A DNA stretch of 64,000 nt from JAVXGM01 sp036657395. Its GTDB lineage: Bacteria; Bacillota; Clostridia; Peptostreptococcales; Anaerovoracaceae. The DNA lies in NCBI GenBank assembly GCA_036657395.1, contig JAVXGM010000001.1, positions 124,001 through 188,000 of the forward strand. The letters run 5' to 3'. Position 1 is the stretch's first letter. Each line of letters starts with the position of its first letter. Below, one piece after another: positions 17,958-28,605 of the stretch. The translations under genes were made by a program, and so were the position numbers. Under the pieces are notes generated by a model. That model made no database searches. It was not told the origin of the DNA and saw only the letters and a list, made by a program, of their open reading frames with translations.

Positions 17958-19220
17958 TTATTTTACCTCCTGTGGTCTGCTGATTTTGCCAGTGATTGCT
18001 GAAGCCGCAGCTACAGCTGGGCTAGATAGATAAACTTCAGATTTGGGGTGACCCATTCTGCCTACAAAGTTTCTATTTGTAGTTGCCACACATCTTTCGC
18101 CTTTAGCTAAAATACCCATGTGTCCTCCAAGGCAAGGTCCACAAGTAGGCGTGGAAACGATACAGCCTGCATCAATGAAAATTTCTGCATAGCCAAGCTT
18201 GATACAATCCTTGTAAATCTGTTGAGTTGCAGGGATAATGATTCCTCGAACATCAGGGTGAACTCTTTTACCTTTTAATATTTCTGCGGCAATCTTCATG
18301 TCAGATAATCTGCCATTAGTGCAGGATCCGATTACTACCTGCTGAATAGCTACATCCCCAACCTGATCTATGGTTCGAGTGTTGTCAGGTAGGTGAGGGA
18401 AGGAAACCGTAGGTTTAATTTGGCTTAAATCGATGTTGATAGTTTGACTGTAAACTGCATCTTCGTCAGGCTCATAAGATTTCCATTGACGAGTAACACG
18501 CCCATTCATGTATTCACGAGTTATGTCATCTACAATAAAAATTCCGTTCTTGCCACCAGCTTCAATAGCCATGTTAGCTATGCAAAGTCTGTCATCAATA
18601 GACAGAGACTTGACACCGGTTCCCATAAATTCCATGGATTTGTAAAGGGCACCGTCTACACCGATCATACCAATTATATGCAGAATTACGTCCTTGCCGC
18701 TTACATCCTCAGATAAAGCCCCAGTCAAATTAAATTTAATGGCTTGAGGAATCTTGAACCAAGCTTCCCCTGTTGCCATGCCTGCGGCCATATCTGTGCT
18801 GCCTACTCCTGTGGAAAACGCACCAAGTGCGCCGTAAGTACAAGTGTGAGAGTCAGCGCCAATAATAGTTTCTCCTGCAGCAACGATTCCCTTTTCAGGA
18901 AGAAGTGCATGCTCGATGCCCATGTCTCCAACATCGTAAAAATGTTCGATATCAAAGCGCTTAGCAAAAGTTCTGCACTGAACACATTGCTCCGCAGCTT
19001 TAATGTCTTTATTAGGTGTAAAGTGATCCATAACCAAGGATACTTTATTTTTGTCAAAGACCTTGCCAAACCCAGCTTTTTCAAATTCATTTACTGCAAC
19101 AGGCGTGGTAATATCATTGCCAAGGACCATGTCTAATTTGGCTTTTACTAATTGTCCTGCTACCACAGAATCCAACCCAGCATGAGCGGCAAGGATTTTT
19201 TGTGTCATTGTCATTCCCAT
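17958..19220 (-). CDS. leuC: 3-isopropylmalate dehydratase large subunit
   Basis: This 420-residue aconitase-family protein carries the [4Fe-4S] ligands: Cys in IGSCTNGRL and two Cys in [10 protein letters not shown]. It also has the [21 protein letters not shown] signature. It is of the shorter archaeal/clostridial LeuC type that works with a separate small LeuD. The first of several close ATG codons is used because it lies 8 bases after GGAGGA. It follows leuA by 13 bases. The cluster makes the enzyme oxygen-sensitive, in keeping with an anaerobe. Confidence 0.95.
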   Translation of the reverse strand: MGMTMTQKILAAHAGLDSVVAGQLVKAKLDMVLGNDITTPVAVNEFEKAGFGKVFDKNKVSLVMDHFTPNKDIKAAEQCVQCRTFAKRFDIEHFYDVGDMGIEHALLPEKGIVAAGETIIGADSHTCTYGALGAFSTGVGSTDMAAGMATGEAWFKIPQAIKFNLTGALSEDVSGKDVILHIIGMIGVDGALYKSMEFMGTGVKSLSIDDRLCIANMAIEAGGKNGIFIVDDITREYMNGRVTRQWKSYEPDEDAVYSQTINIDLSQIKPTVSFPHLPDNTRTIDQVGDVAIQQVVIGSCTNGRLSDMKIAAEILKGKRVHPDVRGIIIPATQQIYKDCIKLGYAEIFIDAGCIVSTPTCGPCLGGHMGILAKGERCVATTNRNFVGRMGHPKSEVYLSSPAVAAASAITGKISRPQEVK

Positions 19221-19233
19221 AATTTAATTCCTC

Positions 19234-20934
19234 CTATTTTACAAAATGTTTTACTTTGTTTTCTCTATTTAATGCGCTAACTAGTGCATTTACCGAAGCC
19301 AAGATGATGTCTTCGTGGGTTCCAACTCCCCAGTAAGGGTTCCCTTGACTGTCTTCTATACAAATGTAACAGGCAGCCTTTGAGCTGGAGCTAGCTGTCA
19401 ACGCATGTTCAGAATATGAAACCAAGGTGTAATCAAAATCAAATGGAGTTTTCTTCAACCCATTATTAATTGCGTTAAGGCGCCCATTACCTTGAGCTTC
19501 AATAATATAGGTTTTTCCATTAATATCCACATTCATATCAACAGACACACCATCAGCTGACTTGTAGTCAGAAATTTTCTGGAAAGTAGCATCGGTGATG
19601 TCAATAGGTGTAAAGTCATTAATATACTCCCTATCAAAGGTAGCGAATATTTCTGAAGGCACCAACTCTTTGTGGGACTTGTCAGAAATATCTTTAATCA
19701 TATAGCCAACTTCTTCTCGCATCTTAAGTGGAAGTTCATATCCGTAGTTTTGCTCCAGGATATATGCTACCCCACCTTTGCCAGACTGACTATTGATTCG
19801 AATAACATCTGCTTCGTATTCTCTTCCCACGTCCTGAGGATCTATAGGTAGATATGGAACAGACCATTGATTTAATTTCTTAGATTTTCTCCATTTCATC
19901 CCTTTGGCTATTGCGTCCTGATGGGAGCCAGAAAAGGCTGCAAATACCAGTTGACCCCCGTAAGGTTGCCTTGGAGAAACGTTAATATCTGTAAATTTCT
20001 CGTAGTTTTCTACCACTTCAGGCATATTGGAAAAGTCTAGTTTCGGGTCTACTCCATGGGAAAACAGGTTCATTGCCAAGGTGACAATATCCACATTTCC
20101 TGTTCTCTCTCCGTTTCCAAATAGGGTACCTTCAATTCGATCCCCACCAGCAAGAATACCAAGCTCGGCATCGGCCACACCTGTACCTCTGTCATTATGA
20201 GGGTGAAGAGAAACCAGGACATTTGATCTGCTATGTAAATTTTTACTCATGTATTCGATTTGATTTGCGTATACGTGAGGCATAGACATGGAAACCGTTG
20301 CAGGTAGGTTGATGATTACTTTTTTATCTGGAGTTGGCTGCCAAGTATCAATTACCGCATTGCAAATATTAATAGCAAATTCCATTTCTGTTCCTGTGAA
20401 GCTCTCTGGAGAATATTCAAAGTTGAATTTGGTATCTGGATATTTAGCTGCATATTTTTTAATTAATGCAGCTCCATCTACTGCCAACTTTATAATTTCT
20501 GCTTCAGAAGCCTTAAATACTTGCTCTCGTTGTGAGACTGAAGTGGAATTGTACAGGTGGACGATGGCATTTTTTGCACCTTTTAAAGACTCAAAAGTCT
20601 TTTCTATTATGTGTTTTCTCGCCTGTGTTAACACCTGAATGGTTACATCTTCTGGGATTAGGCATTGGTCAATCAATGTCCTTAAAAATTCATATTCTGT
20701 TTCAGAAGCGGCAGGAAAGCCAACTTCTATTTCCTTAAATCCTAGCTTGACTAGAAATTGGAAAAACTCCACTTTTTCTTCAAGATTCATAGGAACGATG
20801 AGGGCTTGGTTTCCATCTCGTAAATCCACGCTGCACCAAACGGGTGCTTCTTCAATATGGTCTTTCTGGGTCCAGTCCATTTTGGCTGGGGGCGGGGTAA
20901 AATATCCTACACGATATTTATCAAAATTTTTCAT
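19234..20934 (-). CDS. leuA: 2-isopropylmalate synthase (long LeuA2 type)
   Basis: This 566-residue enzyme condenses 2-ketoisovalerate with acetyl-CoA, the first step of leucine synthesis. It has the LeuA2 N-terminal extension (VGYFTPPPAKMDWTQ), a TIM barrel with the motif SVDLRDGNQAL and metal-binding His in SLHPHNDRGTG. The linker domain carries the INSQSGKGG motif, and the C-terminal leucine-binding regulatory domain covers about residues 430-560. Leucine feedback inhibition is expected. The gene is preceded by a T-box leader and heads the leuA-leuC-leuD operon. Confidence 0.95.
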   Translation of the reverse strand: MKNFDKYRVGYFTPPPAKMDWTQKDHIEEAPVWCSVDLRDGNQALIVPMNLEEKVEFFQFLVKLGFKEIEVGFPAASETEYEFLRTLIDQCLIPEDVTIQVLTQARKHIIEKTFESLKGAKNAIVHLYNSTSVSQREQVFKASEAEIIKLAVDGAALIKKYAAKYPDTKFNFEYSPESFTGTEMEFAINICNAVIDTWQPTPDKKVIINLPATVSMSMPHVYANQIEYMSKNLHSRSNVLVSLHPHNDRGTGVADAELGILAGGDRIEGTLFGNGERTGNVDIVTLAMNLFSHGVDPKLDFSNMPEVVENYEKFTDINVSPRQPYGGQLVFAAFSGSHQDAIAKGMKWRKSKKLNQWSVPYLPIDPQDVGREYEADVIRINSQSGKGGVAYILEQNYGYELPLKMREEVGYMIKDISDKSHKELVPSEIFATFDREYINDFTPIDITDATFQKISDYKSADGVSVDMNVDINGKTYIIEAQGNGRLNAINNGLKKTPFDFDYTLVSYSEHALTASSSSKAACYICIEDSQGNPYWGVGTHEDIILASVNALVSALNRENKVKHFVK

Positions 20935-20958
20935 GTTTAATCATTCCTTCCTGATCTT

Positions 20959-21197
20959 AAAAAAATAACCTTCGCCTAGTGTGCTATTGCACAAGAGACG
21001 AAGGTTTTGTAATCAAAAACTCTCGCGGTACCACTCTTATTGGTTATGGCCAACACCAAAACCCACTCATAAGATTTTGCTAAGGGGTGAGACACCAATT
21101 AATGAATCTATAGCCTTTACACCTACCGGCTACTCTCTGCGAAATTCTAACTTATCAGCTTATTCCCGTCTACGCAACAATATAAAGTTAGTTTCAA
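20959..21197 (-). promoter_or_regulatory. T-box riboswitch leader of the leucine operon
   Basis: The minus-strand transcript contains the T-box sequence AGAGTGGTACCGCGAGAG (plus 21021-21037). An antiterminator can form between AAGAG before the T-box and CTCTT downstream. A competing terminator hairpin occupies 20959-21006: arms AACCTTCG and CGAAGGTT with an inner GTGC/GCAC stem, then seven T. The upstream structured region (about 21080-21190) fits Stem I. The specifier codon could not be assigned with confidence. Leucine is inferred from the downstream genes. Uncharged tRNA binding would stabilise the antiterminator and turn on leuA-leuC-leuD. Confidence 0.92.
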
Positions 21198-21226
21198 GTA
21201 TAAAACATAGAGACTGTCTTTGTCAA
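21198..21226 (-). promoter_or_regulatory. Promoter of the leucine T-box transcript
   Basis: On the minus strand, consensus TTGACA and TATACT are separated by 17 bases. The -35 lies only 17 bases downstream of the stop of the DUF134/NifX gene, with no terminator between them, so some read-through is possible. Confidence 0.8.
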
Positions 21227-21242
21227 CCGTTATTTCTCTGAC

Positions 21243-21974
21243 TTATTTATGACATTTGCAAGATTCACCTTCCTCATGATGGTGGTGGTTACAAGTGATG
21301 TCTGGATTGTAAATCAAAGCACCATCTAGTAAGTCGTTTACTGCCTTGTCAGCATTTCCGTTAGCTCCAGGTAGTAATTCGATACCTGTTTCAGTTATGG
21401 CGACCCTGGCACCAGCCCCGATGCCTCCGCAGATTAGGGTGGTTACACCTTGGTCTTTTAGAAATTTTGCAAGATCACCATGGCTAAAGCCTTCTGATGA
21501 AATGACTTTTGAGTCTAGAATCTTGCTGTCCTCAATAGTGTAAAGTTTAAATTCTTTTGTTTGGCCAAAGTGTTGGAATACTTCACCTTGTGCATAAGTT
21601 ACTGCTACTTTCATTTTACTTCCTCCTTTTATTAAATGGCATTTACCCTTGGGACATACGTGACCACAAGGGCTCATGCTCTCATTGCAGAGAAGATATT
21701 CTCCTCCTTGGATATTTAGTTGGGTGCCATTTACTATAAAATTCGCAAGTTTACTGCGGGCACTGTCATATATAGACTGTACCGTTGTTCGAGCCACACT
21801 CATACGTGCGGCGCAGTGGTCTTGGCTGAGACCTTCAAGATCAATAAGCCGGATAGTTTCGTATTCATCAATAGACATATTAACAGGCTGATATTTTTGG
21901 TCAATGCCTAGTGGTGCGAAAACAGTAACTTCAGGCATACAACAAACTCGCCTTTTCTTTCGTGGTCTTGACAT
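21243..21974 (-). CDS. DUF134 helix-turn-helix protein fused to a NifX/NafY-type domain
   Basis: The 243-residue protein joins two modules. Residues 1 to about 95 form a DUF134 sigma-factor-like helix-turn-helix (MSRPRKKRRVCCMPEVTVF at the start, SIDEYETIRLIDLEGLSQ in the middle). A Cys-rich linker with CGHVCPKGKC follows. Residues from about 120 form a dinitrogenase iron-molybdenum cofactor (NifX/NifB-like) domain with QHFGQTKEF and GGIGAGA. The tail is His/Cys rich (CNHHHHEEGESCKCHK), suggesting metal binding. No nitrogenase genes are in view, so a metal- or Fe-S-related regulatory role is more likely than nitrogen fixation. The start is chosen from GAAGGGAG at 9-base spacing. Confidence 0.85.
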   Translation of the reverse strand: MSRPRKKRRVCCMPEVTVFAPLGIDQKYQPVNMSIDEYETIRLIDLEGLSQDHCAARMSVARTTVQSIYDSARSKLANFIVNGTQLNIQGGEYLLCNESMSPCGHVCPKGKCHLIKGGSKMKVAVTYAQGEVFQHFGQTKEFKLYTIEDSKILDSKVISSEGFSHGDLAKFLKDQGVTTLICGGIGAGARVAITETGIELLPGANGNADKAVNDLLDGALIYNPDITCNHHHHEEGESCKCHK

Positions 21975-22158
21975 AGTAGCGGCTCCCTTCAAATTGGCAC
22001 AAATTACATATGTGCTTAAAACAAGTATACTACATTTATGACATATGTCAATAACCTAGAGAAACTATATTAATCGACAACATTTTACCTTAAAACAGGT
22101 GTAATTGTGAAGAAACACTACAAAAATTAAAAAAAATTGTTTTTGAACACAAAAAACG

Positions 22159-22186
22159 TTGACTTTCTAAAAAAAAAAGATATAAT
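22159..22186 (+). promoter_or_regulatory. Promoter of the ilvBNCD operon
   Basis: TTGACT and TATAAT are separated by a 16-base, strongly A-rich spacer. The leader to ilvB is only about 70 bases. It shows no T-box motif, leader peptide or terminator, so the ilv operon is not controlled like the leu operon. Confidence 0.75.
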
Positions 22187-22263
22187 AGGTTGAAGTTGTT
22201 AGGAAAATAGTGTATATATAATTAAGAAATAATTGAATTTAAAGAGAAAAGGATGAACGTAAA

Positions 22264-23925
22264 ATGAGATTAACAGGATCACAAGTTGTAGCAGAAATTT
22301 TGCTAGAACATGGAGTAGACACAGTATTTGGATATCCAGGCGGAACAGCCTTAAATCTATATGATGTGTTATATGAGTACAAAGACAAAATTAGACACGT
22401 ACTTAGTGCCCACGAACAGGGTGCGGCCCATGCGGCGGATGGATACTACAGAGCAACAGGAAAGACTGGAGTGGTTTTTGCCACAAGCGGACCTGGAGCG
22501 ACAAACCTGGTTACAGGTATAGCGACAGCTTTTATGGATAGTATTCCTATGGTAGCAATTACTGCTAATGTTCCAGATAGCCTGATTGGCCGAGATGCTT
22601 TTCAGGAAATTTGTATTACAGGAGTCACTCTTCCAATTACAAAGCACAGCTTTTTTGTTAATAAAATAGAAGACTTAGAAAATGCAATAAGAGAAGCATT
22701 TAGAATTGCAAATAGCGGACGTAAAGGTCCTGTACTCATTGATATTACCAAGGATGTAACGGCTCAGACTATTGACTATAAGCCAGGGAAGCCTTCACAG
22801 CTTCAAGGTCACCCAATTGCTGAAGACGCAGAAATTATTGCCTTTGCAGATATGATTAATCAGGCAGAGCGACCAGTAGTATACTTTGGCGGTGGAGTTG
22901 CGTCTTCAGATGCGGGAGATGAGTTAAATGCATTTTTGGAAAAAGCAGACATTCCAGCTACATATACATTAATGGCTGCAGGAATTCTTGGATATGAAAA
23001 CCCACGAAATCTAGGGTTAATTGGTATGCATGGAAGTATTGCGGCTAATAGAGCTGTAGATAGAGCAGATTTACTTATCGCAATGGGGACTAGGTTTAGT
23101 GATCGAGTTGCACTTAATCCAGACAAATTTGCTAAGAAGGCAAAGAAAATCCAAGTGGATATAGATAAGAGTGAGATCAATAAGAATGTTATTGTCGACC
23201 AAAGTATCATCAGCGACGTGAAGGATTTCCTAACTGGAGTACTTCCACTTATTAAGAAAAAAGATCACGGAGAGTGGGTAACACAATCAACAGAGTGGAA
23301 AAAGAAAACTGGAGATGTTCAATGTCAAGATGCTCAACTTCATCCAAGCGAGGTTGTCACAGCAGTATGTAATTTGACAGACAAAGAAACTATCTATGTT
23401 ACAGATGTGGGTCAGCACCAAATGTGGGCTGCCCAGTATTTGAAACACGATAAGACAAAGGATTTTATTACTAGCGGGGGGCTTGGTACTATGGGCTTTG
23501 GCTATGGTGCAGCAATCGGTGCACAAATAGGATGTCCAGATAAACGAGTAGTTCATTTTACAGGAGATGGCTCTTTCCACATGAACTTAAATGAAGGCTG
23601 TACAGCAGTAAGTGAAAACTTGCCTATTATAACAGTTATTATGAACAACAAAGTTTTAGGTATGGTTTACCAATGGCAATCCAGCTTTTATGGCAGACGT
23701 TTCTCATCAACTACACCAGAGAGGAAAACCGACTTTGTTAAATTGGCAGAAGCCTTTGGAGCAAAAGGGTTTCGAGCTACTACTCCAAAAGAGTTTGAAG
23801 ATGCGTTTAAGAAGGCTCAAAAGGAAAGCGGTCCAGTTTGGATTGACTGTGTTATTGCTAGAGAAGAAAAGGTGCTTCCGATGATTCCAAGTGGTGGAAC
23901 TGTTGAAGACATGATTATAGGTTAA
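22264..23925 (+). CDS. ilvB: Acetolactate synthase large (catalytic) subunit
   Basis: This 553-residue ThDP enzyme condenses pyruvate with pyruvate or 2-oxobutyrate for valine/leucine and isoleucine synthesis. It has the ThDP-activating Glu in LSAHEQGAAHAADG, the GPGATN motif, the central FAD-binding region (MGTRFSDRV), and the C-terminal ThDP/Mg motif GDGSFHMNLNE followed by NNKVLGMVYQWQ. It is anabolic by its pairing with a regulatory subunit gene 17 bases downstream. It heads ilvB-ilvN-ilvC-ilvD. Confidence 0.95.
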   Translation: MRLTGSQVVAEILLEHGVDTVFGYPGGTALNLYDVLYEYKDKIRHVLSAHEQGAAHAADGYYRATGKTGVVFATSGPGATNLVTGIATAFMDSIPMVAITANVPDSLIGRDAFQEICITGVTLPITKHSFFVNKIEDLENAIREAFRIANSGRKGPVLIDITKDVTAQTIDYKPGKPSQLQGHPIAEDAEIIAFADMINQAERPVVYFGGGVASSDAGDELNAFLEKADIPATYTLMAAGILGYENPRNLGLIGMHGSIAANRAVDRADLLIAMGTRFSDRVALNPDKFAKKAKKIQVDIDKSEINKNVIVDQSIISDVKDFLTGVLPLIKKKDHGEWVTQSTEWKKKTGDVQCQDAQLHPSEVVTAVCNLTDKETIYVTDVGQHQMWAAQYLKHDKTKDFITSGGLGTMGFGYGAAIGAQIGCPDKRVVHFTGDGSFHMNLNEGCTAVSENLPIITVIMNNKVLGMVYQWQSSFYGRRFSSTTPERKTDFVKLAEAFGAKGFRATTPKEFEDAFKKAQKESGPVWIDCVIAREEKVLPMIPSGGTVEDMIIG

Positions 23926-23942
23926 GAGGAGGAGAAAGTTGC

Positions 23943-24449
23943 ATGGATAAGACAATTAGAAAAGAAGTAATTAGTATACTTGTTGATAACCAATCAAATG
24001 TTTTAACAAGAGTTGTCAGCCTCTTTGGTAGGCGAGGATTCAATATTGACTCATTGACTGTATCGGCCACTAATAATCCGAAGATTTCAAGAATAACTAT
24101 TGTATTCAACGGGACAGAGCAGGCGTTAAATCAAATTTTGACCCAAACTCAAAAACTGGAAGTGGTGCAAGATATTTTCACCCTTGATAGAAAGAACAGT
24201 TTATATAGAGAACTGCTTTTGCTCAAGGCTAAGGTAGACAAAACAGATAGGACGGCCATTAGAGAAATCATCGAGATTTACAGGGGAAAGATAATTGACC
24301 TTTCTAAGGACAGCATGATTATTGAACTTACAGGTGCTCCAGAAAAACTAGACGGATTCATGGACATGATGGGATGTTATGATATTATAGAGGTATGCAG
24401 AACTGGTATAACTGGTATTGGCAGAGGCCTTCCGGAGAAGGCAAAATAA
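23943..24449 (+). CDS. ilvN: Acetolactate synthase small (regulatory) subunit
   Basis: This 168-residue protein has an N-terminal ACT domain (SILVDNQSNVLTRVVSLFGRRG and the FNIDSLTVS strand) and the C-terminal ALS_ss_C domain ending in EVCRTGITGIGRG. It stimulates the large subunit and gives valine feedback inhibition. The ATG lies behind GAGGAGGAG, 17 bases after the ilvB stop. Confidence 0.95.
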   Translation: MDKTIRKEVISILVDNQSNVLTRVVSLFGRRGFNIDSLTVSATNNPKISRITIVFNGTEQALNQILTQTQKLEVVQDIFTLDRKNSLYRELLLLKAKVDKTDRTAIREIIEIYRGKIIDLSKDSMIIELTGAPEKLDGFMDMMGCYDIIEVCRTGITGIGRGLPEKAK

Positions 24450-24482
24450 ATTAGTCGTAATTAATAATGTTAATATAATTAA

Positions 24483-25493
<1,011 letters not shown>

Positions 25494-25530
25494 ACCAAAC
25501 CATTTTTTACTAAAATAAAAGGAGAAGGAC

Positions 25531-27195
25531 ATGGCATTAAGAAGTGCACAGGTTACTCAGGGTGTGGAAAAGGCTCCAATGAGGAGTTTGTTTTACGCTA
25601 TGGGATATACAAAAGAAGAATTAGACAGGCCATTAATCGGTGTGGTTTCTGCGAAGAGTGAAGTTGTACCCGGACATATACATTTAGACAAGATAGCCCA
25701 GGCGGTTAAGGCTGGTGTAAGAATGGCAGGAGGAACTCCTATTGAAGTTCCATCCATTGGTGTTTGCGATGGGATTGCGATGGGTCATGGTGGTATGAAA
25801 TACAGCTTGGCTAGTCGTGAGTTGATTGCGGACAGCGTGGAAACTATGACTATGGCTCATTGCTTTGATGGACTTGTACTTGTTCCAAATTGTGATAAGA
25901 TCGTTCCTGGAATGATTATGGCTGCGGTAAGGATGAATGTTCCTACTGTAGTCTGCTCTGGTGGACCTATGATGTCCGGCCTTGTTAGAAATGAGGAAAC
26001 TAGCCTTTCTAAGATGTTTGAGGCAGTCGGAGCTAGAAAAGCAGACAAGATTAATGATGAGGAACTTTTGGAATACGAGGAAAACACTTGTCCTGGTTGT
26101 GGTTCTTGTTCAGGTATGTATACAGCGAATAGTATGAACTGCTTATCTGAGGCAGTTGGAATTGCACTTCCTGGCAATGGGACGATCCCAGCTGTTGATA
26201 GTGGCAGAATTCGTTTGGCTAAACATGCTGGTATGGCGATTATGAATCTGGTTGAGAAGGATATTAAGGCTAGAGATATTATTAATGAAAAATCTATTAG
26301 GAATGCTTTGGCGTGTGATATGGCCTTAGGCTGTTCTTCTAATAGTGTGCTCCATCTGCTTGCTATTGCAAAGGAAGCGGGGGTGGAACTGGATCTTAAA
26401 ATCTTTAATGAACTTAGCCAAAAAGTGCCAAACCTTTGCCATTTAGCGCCTGCTGGAGAAACTCATATGCACGATTTGAATCGTGCAGGAGGCCTTAGGG
26501 CAGTCTTTAGCGAGCTGACGAAAAAAGGCCATATAAATGAGAATTTGATCACGGCGACAGGCAACACTGTAGGTGAAAATATGCAAGGTGCTATTGTCAA
26601 GGATTACGATATTATTCGTCCAATTGATAAGCCTTATAGCCAAACGGGAGGAATCGCTATTTTATGGGGTAATATTGCTGAAAATGGATGTGTGGTTAAG
26701 CGCAGTGCTGTAGCACCGGAAATGCTTGTACATAGTGGTCCGGCTAGAGTCTTTGATGGAGAAGAAGCGGCGATAGAGGCTGTTTACGGCGGAAAGATCG
26801 TAGATGGCGATGTGGTTGTTATTCGTTATGAAGGACCTAAGGGGGGGCCAGGAATGCGTGAAATGCTTAATCCTACCAGTGCCCTTGCAGGTATGGGACT
26901 GGATAAAACTGTTGCCCTAATTACAGATGGCAGATTTAGTGGCGCAAGCAGAGGTGCTTCTATTGGACACGTTTGTCCAGAAGCGGCAGCCGGAGGCAAG
27001 ATAGCCTTAATAAAAGAAGGGGATATTTTAGAAATTGATATTCCTAAATCTAAGATTAACGGAAAGATTAGCGAAGAGGAATTTGCCAAGAGGCAGGCAA
27101 CATATGTTGCTCCAGAATTTGGCGCAAAATCCGGTTGGCTAGCAAGATATCAAAAGAGTGTTACTTCTGCCGACAAAGGTGCGGTAATGGAATAG
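25531..27195 (+). CDS. ilvD: Dihydroxy-acid dehydratase
   Basis: This 554-residue Fe-S dehydratase forms the 2-oxo acids of valine and isoleucine. Cluster Cys residues are visible in [12 protein letters not shown] and in [21 protein letters not shown]. The C-terminal [20 protein letters not shown] motif is present. It is the last gene of the ilv operon and is followed within 10 bases by a terminator. Confidence 0.96.
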   Translation: MALRSAQVTQGVEKAPMRSLFYAMGYTKEELDRPLIGVVSAKSEVVPGHIHLDKIAQAVKAGVRMAGGTPIEVPSIGVCDGIAMGHGGMKYSLASRELIADSVETMTMAHCFDGLVLVPNCDKIVPGMIMAAVRMNVPTVVCSGGPMMSGLVRNEETSLSKMFEAVGARKADKINDEELLEYEENTCPGCGSCSGMYTANSMNCLSEAVGIALPGNGTIPAVDSGRIRLAKHAGMAIMNLVEKDIKARDIINEKSIRNALACDMALGCSSNSVLHLLAIAKEAGVELDLKIFNELSQKVPNLCHLAPAGETHMHDLNRAGGLRAVFSELTKKGHINENLITATGNTVGENMQGAIVKDYDIIRPIDKPYSQTGGIAILWGNIAENGCVVKRSAVAPEMLVHSGPARVFDGEEAAIEAVYGGKIVDGDVVVIRYEGPKGGPGMREMLNPTSALAGMGLDKTVALITDGRFSGASRGASIGHVCPEAAAGGKIALIKEGDILEIDIPKSKINGKISEEEFAKRQATYVAPEFGAKSGWLARYQKSVTSADKGAVME

Positions 27196-27204
27196 ACAGA
27201 CACA

Positions 27205-27247
27205 AAAATAGGAGGTGGGAAATCGTGTTACCTACCTCCTATTTTTT
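27205..27247 (+). terminator. Intrinsic terminator of the ilv operon
   Basis: A hairpin with arms AAAATAGGAGGT and ACCTCCTATTTT and an inner loop is followed by seven T. It may also act for the convergent mscL gene. Confidence 0.92.
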
Positions 27248-27263
27248 TATAACTATAGTTTTT

Positions 27264-27746
27264 TTATACTGTTGATTTATCTTCTAAAATCGTTGTGCAG
27301 TGTGGGCATCTTATTGCTTCAATATCAATGTCGCTTAAGCAATATGGACATTTCTTTGTAGTTGGTTCTTCTACTGGTTCTTCCTTAGGCTTACGTGTCT
27401 TCGCCTCAAGAGAGTTAATACCTTTAACTAGTAAAAAGATTACGAACGCCAGAATTAAGAAATTAATAACTACGTTCAGAAAAGATCCATAATTAAGTGT
27501 TGCGGCACCAGCTTCTTTGGCCGCTGTCAAAGTTGTATAATGGCTGCCATCTAAGGAAATAAACCAATTACTGAAGTCTGTTCCACCAGTGACTAGACTT
27601 ACTAGTGGCATAATCAAATCGTCAACTACTGATCCAATAATTTTTTGAAATGCTCCTCCAATGATTACAGCGATTGCCAAATCCATAACATTACCACGTA
27701 AAATAAATTCCTTAAATTCTCCAATAAAACCTTTACTTTTTTCCAT
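27264..27746 (-). CDS. mscL: Large-conductance mechanosensitive channel with C-terminal zinc ribbon
   Basis: This 160-residue MscL has an N-terminal amphipathic helix with [23 protein letters not shown] leading into TM1, an extracellular loop, and TM2 around [18 protein letters not shown]. It opens under membrane tension as a homopentamer. Unusually, the usual C-terminal helix is followed by a zinc ribbon with CPYC and CPHC knuckles (about residues 131-151). The start is the ATG behind AAAGGAGG at 27746; an upstream in-frame start is not needed. The role of the zinc ribbon is unknown. Confidence 0.93.
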   Translation of the reverse strand: MEKSKGFIGEFKEFILRGNVMDLAIAVIIGGAFQKIIGSVVDDLIMPLVSLVTGGTDFSNWFISLDGSHYTTLTAAKEAGAATLNYGSFLNVVINFLILAFVIFLLVKGINSLEAKTRKPKEEPVEEPTTKKCPYCLSDIDIEAIRCPHCTTILEDKSTV

Positions 27747-27854
27747 ATGATCCTCCTTTATTTGCTTCATTTCGTATTACATACAATTAAGTATAATCAA
27801 TAATGGAAATAAAATCCAGTGCTAATTTCAAATTTAGGTAACAAGTGATGTGTA

Positions 27855-27883
27855 TTGACTTTAGAGTATAACTGTAATATTAT
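27855..27883 (+). promoter_or_regulatory. Promoter of the Crp/Fnr-cls pair
   Basis: TTGACT and TATTAT are separated by exactly 17 bases, about 38 bases before the regulator start. Confidence 0.65.
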
Positions 27884-27920
27884 TGGCAATATGTTGTAAA
27901 AGCAACAAAGGGGGAGAGAA

Positions 27921-28595
27921 ATGGAAGCGTATATACCATTAATGAAAAAATCACCTATTTTTGCGAAGATAAAAGAATCAGACCTTGAAGAATTGCTTAA
28001 GTGCCTATCTGCCAGAACTAAGCAATATGAAAAGGGACAGCATATTTTAACAGTGGGAGAACAAGCAACTTTTACAGGGATGCTATTAACAGGACAAGTC
28101 CACATTATAAAAGAAGATTTTCTTGGAAATAAGGGAATCATAGCCCAGGTGGTCCCGGGAGAAATTTTTGGTGAAGCCTTTTCCTTTATGGAAACTAAAG
28201 AATTGCCAATAAGTGTAGTTGCAGTGGAAAAAACGAAAGTTTTATTTTTAGACTACAAAAAAATAATTACTATGTGTACTTCCTCATGTGGATTTCACGG
28301 TCAGCTTATTAAAAACCTGATAAGAATTTTGTCTCAAAAGAACATTTTACTTACAGAAAAAATTGACTACATTTCCCGACGGACAACTAGAGAAAAGCTG
28401 ATTGCATATCTTTCTGAAGCAGCATTTAAAGCGGGGAAAAATACATTTACCATACCATTTAATAGGCAGCAACTTGCAGATTATCTGGCCATAGACAGAA
28501 GTGCAATGTCCCTTCAACTATGTAAAATGAGGGACGAGGGCTTAATAGAATTTGAAAAGAATAAATTTAAAATTGTCGATATTGCACAAAAATAA
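27921..28595 (+). CDS. Crp/Fnr-family transcriptional regulator
   Basis: This 224-residue protein has an N-terminal cyclic-nucleotide-like beta roll (about 15-120, with PGEIFGEAFSF), a long dimer helix, and a C-terminal winged helix (FNRQQLADYLAIDRSAMSLQLCKM). It lacks the N-terminal Cys cluster of FNR, and the roll does not show the full cAMP-binding Arg/Ser set, so the effector is unknown. Cardiolipin synthase begins 10 bases after its stop, so regulator and enzyme form one unit, suggesting membrane-lipid control in response to the signal it senses. Confidence 0.9.
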   Translation: MEAYIPLMKKSPIFAKIKESDLEELLKCLSARTKQYEKGQHILTVGEQATFTGMLLTGQVHIIKEDFLGNKGIIAQVVPGEIFGEAFSFMETKELPISVVAVEKTKVLFLDYKKIITMCTSSCGFHGQLIKNLIRILSQKNILLTEKIDYISRRTTREKLIAYLSEAAFKAGKNTFTIPFNRQQLADYLAIDRSAMSLQLCKMRDEGLIEFEKNKFKIVDIAQK

Positions 28596-28605
28596 GGAGA
28601 ACAAT

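Noticed and set aside
22080..22263. Attenuator or T-box before ilvB
   Set aside because: The leader is only about 70 bases after the promoter, with no hairpin followed by T, no leader peptide and no T-box motif.
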